Below, piece by piece: positions 1 to 5,659 of a DNA stretch of 6,758 bases. How positions within the stretch are numbered: the first letter of the stretch is position 1; each line of letters opens with the position of its first letter. The stretch covers positions 187,534 through 194,291 of the forward strand of contig CP070726.1 of NCBI GenBank assembly GCA_020350865.1. The letters are read 5' to 3'. The position numbers and the translations under genes are program-made. Under the pieces are notes generated by a model. That model worked only from the letters and a program-made list of their open reading frames with translations, had not been told where the DNA came from and did not search any database. Source of the DNA: Thermoplasmata archaeon. Its GTDB lineage: Archaea; Thermoplasmatota; Thermoplasmata; GCA-020350865.

Positions 1-171
1 GCCAATCTGCTGAAACTGAGCAAGGGTGTTATCAATTATCATGTGAAGGCTCTTCTGAATAAAAAAATGATTCGAAGAGAGAAAAAAGGCAGGAAAACGC
101 ACTGCTATATTGATGCAAAAGCGCTGTCTCGGATGAAAGTAACATCTGTGGATAAAATAAAGGAGATGTAA
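1..171 (+). CDS. Winged helix-turn-helix transcriptional regulator, C-terminal part (5' truncated)
   Basis: The frame is open from the first base to a TAA at 169-171, giving 56 residues with no start, so the gene begins outside the window. The visible part reads like the recognition helix and wing of an ArsR/MarR-type archaeal winged helix. It has a helix with the pattern LSKGVINYHVKALLNKKMI, then a basic, glycine-containing turn (RREKKGRKTH) and a strand CYID, and finally a short charged tail ending KIKEM. Such proteins bind operator DNA as dimers. The ligand or target cannot be inferred because the N-terminal part is missing. It lies 152 bp before the start of the large surface-protein gene on the same strand, which makes local regulation possible but unproven. 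The domain class is clear and the exact subfamily is not. Confidence 0.75.
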   Translation, partial: ANLLKLSKGVINYHVKALLNKKMIRREKKGRKTHCYIDAKALSRMKVTSVDKIKEM

Positions 172-205
172 GTATGAGAGCATTCAATGGATTGGATATG
201 ATTAA

Positions 206-251
206 GGATGGTGGTTACCCGAGAACATTTAAATATCACAAAACCACATCC
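206..251 (+). other. Imperfect stem-loop in the intergenic region after the wHTH gene
   Basis: GGATGGTGGTT (206-216) can pair with AACCACATCC (242-251), giving 10 base pairs with one bulged G. The AT-rich loop of about 25 nt contains the palindrome ATTTAAAT (227-234). The element lies between the regulator's stop and the TATA box of the next gene. It could be a 3' end structure of the regulator mRNA or an operator for the downstream promoter. No T-tract follows it, so it is not a classic terminator. Its function is unknown. Confidence 0.3.
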
Positions 252-274
252 AAAGGTGTACGGGCAGGGCCCAT

Positions 275-288
275 CGAAACCTATATAA
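275..288 (+). promoter_or_regulatory. BRE and TATA box for the surface-protein gene
   Basis: CGAAAC (275-280) resembles a BRE and is followed directly by CTATATAA (281-288), inside a longer AT-rich run to about 297. With the usual archaeal spacing of about 26 bp, transcription would start near 310. That leaves a leader of about 14 nt containing only the ribosome binding site. This promoter lies inside the 5' extension of the longer reading frame and so argues against the upstream ATG at 174. Confidence 0.65.
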
Positions 289-309
289 TATATAAAACAC
301 AGTTACCGT

Positions 310-317
310 GGAGAGGT
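310..317 (+). promoter_or_regulatory. Ribosome binding site that decides the start at 324
   Basis: GGAGAGGT lies six bases before the ATG at 324. The alternative ATG at 174 in the same frame is preceded by GGAG at 162-165, within the last codons of the regulator gene. The 50 residues it would add do not look like a signal peptide or any known domain. Confidence 0.65.
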
Positions 318-323
318 AAGAGT

Positions 324-2876
324 ATGAGAACTTTACGCGGCTTGCTTACCGTTTTATTGATATTTGGGCTTGTCGGGATGGGATTGTTTACAGTTGATGC
401 TCCGGCCTTGGAAGAGCGCTCTTCAGTTGATGAGGTTGTGGAAGACATACCAGAGGCTCGAAGCACGAGGAGAGCACCGGATCCCGAATTTGACTTTATC
501 AATCTTTACTTCCATACCATAGGCAATTGCATGAACACGAGCATACAATATGTAAATCCTTATCCGTACTCCACAACTACATTCAGCTTCACACTCCAGT
601 CCCACACCGAGACAGATGCCCTGATACACGATTACTGGGTAAAGCATCCAGAAGGCGGCGTCGGGATGCAGGCACAGATATATATCGATACACCAACTGA
701 TCTCGAGATCAACGTTTATGACCAGCTCGGGGATCAGCAGACCCGGGTGGGCCATGCAGAATTTACAGAGATAAGTCAGCAGGTCCGCCATTACGAGGCA
801 ATCGATATACCATTTGATGCATCATGGGGCGGTAACTACACGTTCAAGAAAGGCCATGAGATCGTTATCCAGTTCAGCTTCACGGGAGGGGGCCTTCATT
901 ACGACCGACCATTGACTCTATCCTGTCTTACCCTTTATAGCAAGCCCATAACCGACATATCAATTAGTACGTACAACTTCAACGACGAGCCAACAAAGCT
1001 CTTCTATCCAAATGATATCGACGAGCCCGTTGAAAGAAAAAAGGTCAAGGTCAAGGGCGAATGGGAGCAGGCCCTTGGCGATCACTGGATGAAATACATA
1101 CGCAATGTCAAGGTGGAGATTCAAAAGGGGGACGATGTGCTTGATACCGTTGATGCCAACTTCAATAGAAAAACGTATACATACAGCGCCACATGGACGT
1201 ATGACGCCGGCATAGACAGCGGTGAGTACAACGTGACAACCATTATCAGGGACGAGCAGAACAATACCTTCTCCGTAACAAACACGTTCAATATCACCAG
1301 GTACGGAGTCCTTTTGACATCGCCATCCCAGGTTGGAGGCGAGGGGAGCTATACAGACGAGCTGGCCAAGGCCAAACGAAACGTGATCCAGTACGGAGAA
1401 ACCTCCTACCTCATCAACGTGAGGAACATCGGCAATTACGCATCGGGGGTGGAATTCTTCACTTCCGGTCCAACGTCAGGCTGGGGCTGGTGGCTTGAGG
1501 GTGACAACCTCACAGAGGAAAATCTGCAGACAGGTGAGATATCGGAAATCGCGCCAGGGGACGTAAAAGGCGTATATTTAACAATAGACTCTGAGGACAA
1601 CAAGCTCAAGGCAAAGGCCTCCATCAGCATCACCGGGGCGAGCATAATGAACGCCCAGAGGGATTCGACTTTAACAACCATCACGACGGTTGTGACCAAG
1701 TACCATGTCGAGATGAGATTTATCACCGGTGACCAAGACTCCCAGACCCAGGAGGCGGAGATAGGCGACGAAGTTTCCTACGATTTTTTGGTGACTAACG
1801 CAGGGGGCTCGGACGATGTTTTCTGGTTCACCTACGACACCCTGCCTTCCCAATGGAGCGTGACAATGACGGGCGAAAAGCTCGGGACCAATGATCCCAC
1901 TTACGGGGATTACTACGTCGAACTGGGGTCCGCCGAACCCGCCGAAATCACATTCACCTTGCACACGGCAGGTACAGGTGGGGATCTGGAGGTCACAATT
2001 GGCATAAAAGGCTGGTCCTGGGGAAGCAAGGAGCAGAATGACCCCGAGGTTGTCTCGGATAGGATAGAGACCACCACCATCCTCACCACAGGAATTGAGC
2101 TGGAGGTTGTCAATGATCCCGAGAAAACAGGCAAACCGGACGACCTGGTTAACTTCGAATTCAAGCTCACAAATACGGGTAGCAACCCTGCAAACTACAT
2201 CGTGACCTTCAGCCCTCCCAGTTCCAGCGACGGCTGGGAAACAGAGGACGTGTCTTTCGAGTCCAACTCCTATGATGACGAGAAGGAGTACAACCTCAGC
2301 GGCGGGGACTCCTCTTCGTTTTTCCTCTGGGTCAAGCCCACCTCGGAGGTACTGGCAAAGAACTACTCCCTCCCTGTTCGGGCCGAAAGGGAGGATGATT
2401 CGGAAAGGTACGTGGACAAGACGGTGTACATCATTGTAGAGGAATTCTTCAGCATAGAGGTAATCGAGCCCCTGAGCCTTGACCTGGAGGGAAAGGCCGA
2501 CCCGGGGGATGACGTGGAGTATTACATCTCCATCGAAAATAGGGGAAATGCAGAGGAGAGGGTTACAATCTTGGTGGATAAACCCAGCGGGTGGACCGTT
2601 GACTTCGGCAATGCCTCTAGTGAGTGGTCGGAGGTCCTTCAGCCCGGTGACAGGGAGGACATCACAATAGTGCTCGGTGTACCCGACGATGTCGAGGGCG
2701 ATGAGACCGTGGACATCACCATCTCGGTTGTGCCCGCCGAAAGCGAAACCATTGATATTGAGACCCATACCAAGATAGAATCACGGTGGTATCAGCCGCT
2801 GATCATGCTCCTGGTACCGATCCTCCTGTTCATCGTCATCATCGTGATGGTCATCGTCATCTTCAAGAGGCGGTAG
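324..2876 (+). CDS. Large secreted, membrane-anchored surface protein with four tandem NEW3/CARDB-like domains
   Basis: The protein is 850 residues from the ATG at 324. Residues 1-28 form a signal peptide: RTLR, then a hydrophobic core LLTVLLIFGLVGMGLF, then a polar region. Residues 56-205 form a beta-rich, jelly-roll-like region and 232-327 an Ig-like region. Four beta-sandwich repeats follow at about 350-460, 460-590, 590-707 and 708-815. Each has the pattern of a GD- or GE-containing strand, V/I-x-N-x-G, a GW or W-x-V, and a late strand before the next repeat. This is typical of NEW3/CARDB-type domains in archaeal surface proteins (COG1470-like). Residues 826-847 form a membrane helix, followed by KRR, so the bulk should lie outside the cell with the tail inside. 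At least nine N-x-S/T sequons suggest glycosylation. No catalytic motif is seen, so an adhesive or structural envelope role is inferred. A start at 174 would add 50 unconvincing residues. Confidence 0.85.
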   Translation: MRTLRGLLTVLLIFGLVGMGLFTVDAPALEERSSVDEVVEDIPEARSTRRAPDPEFDFINLYFHTIGNCMNTSIQYVNPYPYSTTTFSFTLQSHTETDALIHDYWVKHPEGGVGMQAQIYIDTPTDLEINVYDQLGDQQTRVGHAEFTEISQQVRHYEAIDIPFDASWGGNYTFKKGHEIVIQFSFTGGGLHYDRPLTLSCLTLYSKPITDISISTYNFNDEPTKLFYPNDIDEPVERKKVKVKGEWEQALGDHWMKYIRNVKVEIQKGDDVLDTVDANFNRKTYTYSATWTYDAGIDSGEYNVTTIIRDEQNNTFSVTNTFNITRYGVLLTSPSQVGGEGSYTDELAKAKRNVIQYGETSYLINVRNIGNYASGVEFFTSGPTSGWGWWLEGDNLTEENLQTGEISEIAPGDVKGVYLTIDSEDNKLKAKASISITGASIMNAQRDSTLTTITTVVTKYHVEMRFITGDQDSQTQEAEIGDEVSYDFLVTNAGGSDDVFWFTYDTLPSQWSVTMTGEKLGTNDPTYGDYYVELGSAEPAEITFTLHTAGTGGDLEVTIGIKGWSWGSKEQNDPEVVSDRIETTTILTTGIELEVVNDPEKTGKPDDLVNFEFKLTNTGSNPANYIVTFSPPSSSDGWETEDVSFESNSYDDEKEYNLSGGDSSSFFLWVKPTSEVLAKNYSLPVRAEREDDSERYVDKTVYIIVEEFFSIEVIEPLSLDLEGKADPGDDVEYYISIENRGNAEERVTILVDKPSGWTVDFGNASSEWSEVLQPGDREDITIVLGVPDDVEGDETVDITISVVPAESETIDIETHTKIESRWYQPLIMLLVPILLFIVIIVMVIVIFKRR

Positions 2877-2885
2877 TTCATCATT

Positions 2886-2936
2886 TAATGGGTGCCTGGA
2901 TATTTTACTTCAAGTTTTCAACCTACCCATTATTTT
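2886..2936 (+). terminator. Candidate terminator of the surface-protein gene
   Basis: TAATGGGT (2886-2893) and ACCCATTA (2925-2932) form a perfect 8-bp inverted repeat with a 31-nt loop, followed at once by TTTT (2933-2936). The loop itself contains TATTTTACTT and GTTTTC. Archaeal termination depends mainly on T-tracts, so the T-rich stretch may matter more than the stem. Its place just after a stop codon and before a convergent gene fits a terminator. Confidence 0.45.
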
Positions 2937-2949
2937 GGATGCTGAATAG

Positions 2950-2955
2950 AAAAAA
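2950..2955 (-). terminator. map: T6 tract after the methionine aminopeptidase gene
   Basis: On the minus strand there is a run of six T, about 27 bases after the aminopeptidase stop codon. A T-rich tract soon after a stop is the usual archaeal termination signal. No stem is needed and none is evident. Confidence 0.4.
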
Positions 2956-2981
2956 GAACTAACACCCGTCAAAATCGAAAC

Positions 2982-3869
2982 TCAGGTTATAACCTCACAC
3001 CCGCTGTCTGTAATGATCACCGTGTGCTCCGACTGGGCTACCATGCCCTCCCCCACATCCCTCAGAACCGGATAGGAATGGAGAACCCCGAGCCTGTGAA
3101 GTTTGCGGATTCGCACCTTGGCCTTTCTATCTATTTTAGTCAGCCAGCGCTCTGAAAAGGGCAGCGTCTGATACTGCTTCTGGACATGGGCAACCAGGGC
3201 CGAAAGGTCCTTTCCCTTCACCTGTTTCGGTCTTATCAATCGGTATATGTTGCCCCCCTTCTTTCCGTCCACCCTCCCTGCACCGTTTGTGGCGAAGGGC
3301 TCGATGGCGATGACATCACCTAGTGCGACTGAACCAGTTTCCTGGCCCATGACATTGGGCACTGAAAGCCCTGCATGAAGCTTGTACCGCTCCATACTGT
3401 GACCCGTGAGGTTCTCAATTGGTGTGAAGCCATAGGCCTCGATTACCCTTTGAATGGCGGCACCGATGTCATCCAACCTGGCACCGGGTTTCATGAGGTC
3501 GATGGCGGCCCCCAGCGCTTCCTTTGTTGCGCGGATCATGTCATGCCAGCTGCGTGTGCCCACCTCCACTGTCACTGCCGTATCGCCCACGTATCCGTCC
3601 ATATGCACACCAACATCTATTTTGGTCACATCCCCTCTTTGGAACCGGGTCTTATCGTCGTGGGACGGTGAGAAATGTGCGGCGGCATCGTTTATGGCGA
3701 GGTTGATGGGAAAAGCGGGTTGCGCTCCTGACTTCCGGATGAAATTCTCCACGTCCTCTGCAACCTCCAGCAGCAATACCCCTTCCTTGACCCTGGTTGC
3801 AGCGTAGTTTCTGGCAGCTTTGGCGATCTTTCCCGCCTTTCTGTATTTTTCCAGCATATCCTCGTCCAT
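2982..3869 (-). CDS. map: Methionine aminopeptidase, type II (archaeal)
   Basis: This cytosolic metalloprotease removes the initiator methionine from nascent proteins whose second residue is small. The pita-bread fold motifs are all present. Numbering below is from the first in-frame ATG at 3875. The metal ligands are D87 (KIDVG), D98 (GDTA), H159 (TGHS), E192 (IEPFATNG) and E283 (AQSEHT). The substrate-contacting histidines are H67 (AAHFSP) and H167 (YKLHAG). The insert at about residues 220-270 (TLPFSERWL, YPVLRDVGEG) is the type II signature. The length of about 295 residues matches archaeal enzymes and it appears complete. I prefer the ATG at 3869 because GAGGT then sits eight bases upstream, whereas only two bases separate it from the ATG at 3875. 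The gene lies 36 bp after the TsaC/Sua5 gene on the same strand, so co-transcription is likely. Confidence 0.96.
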   Translation of the reverse strand: MDEDMLEKYRKAGKIAKAARNYAATRVKEGVLLLEVAEDVENFIRKSGAQPAFPINLAINDAAAHFSPSHDDKTRFQRGDVTKIDVGVHMDGYVGDTAVTVEVGTRSWHDMIRATKEALGAAIDLMKPGARLDDIGAAIQRVIEAYGFTPIENLTGHSMERYKLHAGLSVPNVMGQETGSVALGDVIAIEPFATNGAGRVDGKKGGNIYRLIRPKQVKGKDLSALVAHVQKQYQTLPFSERWLTKIDRKAKVRIRKLHRLGVLHSYPVLRDVGEGMVAQSEHTVIITDSGCEVIT

Positions 3870-3877
3870 TGTCATTA

Positions 3878-3882
3878 ACCTC
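3878..3882 (-). promoter_or_regulatory. map: Ribosome binding site favouring the aminopeptidase start at 3869
   Basis: GAGGT on the minus strand lies two bases from the ATG at 3875 and eight bases from the ATG at 3869. The second spacing is the functional one in most genes, so the protein probably begins MDEDMLEKY. Confidence 0.5.
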
Positions 3883-3905
3883 TTCTGATTTGCGTTAACA
3901 TGTTA

Positions 3906-4571
3906 TCATAAGGCCTTTTCCAGGACCTTTGTAATCTCCTGTTCTGAAAGTACTCCCCCTCGTATAATCTTTGCGGATTTGCCAGTGATGTCCACCACTG
4001 TGGATGGTTTTTTGTGAACGCATTCGCCTCCATCGAGGTACAGGGCCACCGCGTTGCCCAGCTGGTTTATCGCGGTCATTACATTCCCGGGCTCAGGATG
4101 CCCATGAATGTTGGCACTGGTGGCGGTCATTGGACCGATATAATCGATGATCTTTTGGGCAACGGGATTGGCGGGGACCCTGATGCCGATTTTTTCACTG
4201 CCTCCTGTAAGCTCCTGAGGTACATGTTCCTTCTTCTTCAGAAGGATGGTTATCGGACCTGGGAGCAGCTCTTCAAATATCCATTGGGCAAAGTCGTTGA
4301 CATAGGCCACAGATTCCATCATGCTCATGTCCGAGACAGCAATTGATATGGGCATGGTCTTTGGTCTTCCCTTTACTTCTATCAAATGTTTAATGGCTTT
4401 GATGCTGAAAGGGTCACAACCCAGGGCATATAAAGTCTCTGTGGGATAGACTAACAGTTTTTTTTGAGCCATAAGGTCCTTGATAAGTGTGAGGTCCTCT
4501 TCGGTTAGGTCATTTCTCAGAAGGTCCCTTACCAGGGCACCTTCCTTTCCTTTGTTTTGCGTGTGTGTCAT
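3906..4571 (-). CDS. tsaC: L-threonylcarbamoyladenylate synthase (TsaC/Sua5/YrdC family, single domain)
   Basis: It makes threonylcarbamoyl-AMP from threonine, bicarbonate and ATP. The KEOPS complex then uses this to form t6A37 in ANN-decoding tRNAs. Motifs in the 221-residue product are YPTETLYALGCD (42-53), KGRP (67-70), MPISI (73-77), LLPGPITILLKK (102-113), IGIRVPANP (128-136), TATSAN (149-154), KPSTVVDITG (188-197) and IIRGG (202-206), in the order expected for the YrdC fold. The protein stops right after that domain, so it is the short TsaC type and lacks the C-terminal Sua5 domain found in many archaeal homologues. The first roughly 20 residues are polar and not part of the fold. GGAAGGGGAGG abuts the ATG at 4571, an unusually short spacing, and a TGA lies in frame just upstream, so the start is plausible but not certain. 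It follows the hydrolase gene by 52 bp and precedes map by 36 bp. Confidence 0.94.
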   Translation of the reverse strand: MTHTQNKGKEGALVRDLLRNDLTEEDLTLIKDLMAQKKLLVYPTETLYALGCDPFSIKAIKHLIEVKGRPKTMPISIAVSDMSMMESVAYVNDFAQWIFEELLPGPITILLKKKEHVPQELTGGSEKIGIRVPANPVAQKIIDYIGPMTATSANIHGHPEPGNVMTAINQLGNAVALYLDGGECVHKKPSTVVDITGKSAKIIRGGVLSEQEITKVLEKAL

Positions 4572-4623
4572 CCTCCCCTTCCATCATTTTCCCGTTCACT
4601 TTTTTTTGGCCCAAAAGACCATG

Positions 4624-5271
4624 TCATCCCCAGGCCTGGGCGTACTTGAGGCCCAATGCGATGTGCTTCTGACCGTCGTTTACTGCAGACGGACCGTGAC
4701 CCGGATACAGGTTAGCAACCTCCATTCCTGCCAGGCGTTTCAGGCTTGCTACAAGCTGCTGGTAGTTGCCTGTGGGCAGGTCCCAGCGCCCGATACCTCC
4801 ATCCGTGTACACCGTATCACCGCAAATGAGCGTCTTTGTTTCAGGATGGTAGAGGGCCATGCTGCATATGCTGTGACCCGGTGTATGGAGCACTGCAAAC
4901 TTCAAGTCACCGCAGTCAATGACATCCCCCTCATTTACCCCATTTACTTCCAGCTTTGGAAAGCTCTTGCCGAATGCCTTGGCCGCAGTGGTTATGTCAT
5001 CCCCGCTTCTGAGGGCCCCGGCCGCAGTCTCATGGACGATGATCTCGGCATCTAAGGCCTTCTGCAGGGCCTCTGCTCCCCCCGTATGATCGAAGTGTCT
5101 GTGTGAGAGCACCAGCGTGCCAATGTCCTTTGGATTCATGATGTGCTCAATGTTCTTTACCACCTTGCTGTGATTGCTCCCCGTCCCGGAGTCAATGACT
5201 ATCGGTTTTTCCGCCTCGATTACAAAGATGTTCGAATCGTAGAAAACACCGCCAACCTGGTGTATCTTCAT
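4624..5271 (-). CDS. Metallo-beta-lactamase fold hydrolase (glyoxalase II-like)
   Basis: This is a zinc-dependent hydrolase of the MBL superfamily. Counting from the ATG at 5286, the dinuclear site is visible as H62, H64, D66 and H67 in SHRHFDHTGG, H138 in HTPGHS, D157 in ICGDTVY and H197 in YPGHGP. An early VIDSGTG (30-36) is the usual second strand. At about 215-220 residues it is a bare catalytic core with no added flavodoxin, rhodanese or CPSF domain. That fits small glyoxalase II-like thioesterases, but the substrate cannot be told from sequence. I chose the ATG at 5271, whose product starts MKIHQVGG as family members often do. The ATG at 5286 directly abuts an AT-rich TATA-like element and would probably not be in the mRNA. 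It is the first gene of a possible three-gene minus-strand unit and diverges from the small gene at 5420. Confidence 0.9.
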   Translation of the reverse strand: MKIHQVGGVFYDSNIFVIEAEKPIVIDSGTGSNHSKVVKNIEHIMNPKDIGTLVLSHRHFDHTGGAEALQKALDAEIIVHETAAGALRSGDDITTAAKAFGKSFPKLEVNGVNEGDVIDCGDLKFAVLHTPGHSICSMALYHPETKTLICGDTVYTDGGIGRWDLPTGNYQQLVASLKRLAGMEVANLYPGHGPSAVNDGQKHIALGLKYAQAWG

Positions 5272-5286
5272 GATATCACGTGTCAT

Positions 5287-5296
5287 ATATTTTTAT
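5287..5296 (-). promoter_or_regulatory. TATA-like element for the MBL hydrolase gene
   Basis: ATAAAAATAT on the minus strand ends 15 bases before the ATG at 5271. The spacing predicts a leaderless or nearly leaderless transcript beginning at about that ATG, and no ribosome binding site is seen before it. The spacing is slightly short for archaea, so the assignment is moderate. The palindromes TGATATCA (5271-5278) and CACGTG (5277-5282) overlap between this box and the start and could be an operator. Confidence 0.45.
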
Positions 5297-5324
5297 GGCC
5301 ATCGGTATCGGGGAGGTGGTATTT

Positions 5325-5423
5325 GTGTTTTGTGAGAGCAAATTTGTGGTGAACAGAATCACCCATACGACAAGCCTTTATACCCCTACAACGATAGCAA
5401 TACGTTCTTGGATGATAACATGA
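5325..5423 (+). CDS. Possible small leader ORF overlapping the next gene's start (speculative)
   Basis: GGAGGTG (5312-5318), a near-perfect Shine-Dalgarno sequence, stands six bases before a GTG at 5325. The frame encodes 32 residues and ends in a TGA that overlaps the ATG at 5420 as ATGA, an arrangement typical of translational coupling. An ATG at 5295 in the same frame would give 42 residues. The peptide has no recognised domain and no clear coding character. The probable TATA box of the downstream gene lies inside it, and I see no well-placed promoter of its own. It could therefore be a chance frame. Confidence 0.2.
   Translation: MFCESKFVVNRITHTTSLYTPTTIAIRSWMIT
5376..5383 (+). promoter_or_regulatory. 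TATA box for the 73-residue protein gene
   Basis: CTTTATAC is centred about 40 bases before the ATG at 5420. It predicts transcription from about 5405 and a leader of about 15 nt. Only a weak ribosome-binding match (GGATGAT, 5410-5416) follows. A TTG at 5408 in the same frame could add four residues but is less likely than the ATG. Confidence 0.5.
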
Positions 5424-5641
5424 CAGAGATCCTGGATGTCAAGTACGAGGCACGGATTCCGTGCGAGGGAAGATCAAATATAGAACACGCCTGGCTCGAG
5501 GGTCAGCTCACAGGCACCGATGTTTGGGTGATACATATCTGTGAGTTCAAGGACGGGGTATACTCAAGCGAGGCCACCTATCTTCGTCCCTCGGAACTGG
5601 AGGAGCTGCGCAAGAAAATCGAGGAGCAGAAGCCACAATAA
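5420..5641 (+). CDS. Small conserved-looking protein of unknown function (73 residues)
   Basis: I do not recognise this protein. It is small, soluble and acidic, with no signal peptide or membrane segment. Residues 1-50 alternate short hydrophobic strands with charged turns (EILDVKYEARIP, AWLEGQLTG, DVWVIHICEF), suggesting a small beta-sheet. Residues 56-70 (RPSELEELRKKIEEQ) look like a charged amphipathic helix. C14 and C46 are too far apart and too few for an obvious metal site. The ATG at 5420 is supported by the TATA box at 5376-5383. The gene ends only 18 bp before the stop of the convergent RDD-SAP gene and shares its upstream region with the divergent hydrolase gene. Codon use resembles its neighbours and the composition looks coding, but no function can be proposed. 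Confidence 0.7.
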   Translation: MTEILDVKYEARIPCEGRSNIEHAWLEGQLTGTDVWVIHICEFKDGVYSSEATYLRPSELEELRKKIEEQKPQ

Positions 5642-5659
5642 TGATGTGCTGCTTGCCGT

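Noticed and set aside
1671..2768. Minus-strand open frame of 365 codons inside the surface-protein gene
   Set aside because: It lies fully antisense to a well-supported gene, its translation has no recognisable domain and a composition typical of antisense translation, and it has no promoter or ribosome binding site.
3896..3905. Perfect palindrome TAACATGTTA between the synthase and aminopeptidase genes as an operator
   Set aside because: A 10-bp AT-rich palindrome is expected by chance in a region this size and no promoter is evident beside it. It is mentioned only as context.
4600..4607. A8 on the minus strand as a TATA box for the TsaC gene
   Set aside because: The distance to the ATG would fit, but a pure A-run is a poor match to the archaeal TATA consensus, and read-through from the hydrolase gene explains expression equally well.
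4480..5055. Plus-strand open frame of 191 codons spanning parts of the TsaC and hydrolase genes
   Set aside because: It crosses two real genes with intact catalytic motifs on the other strand and has no domain of its own.
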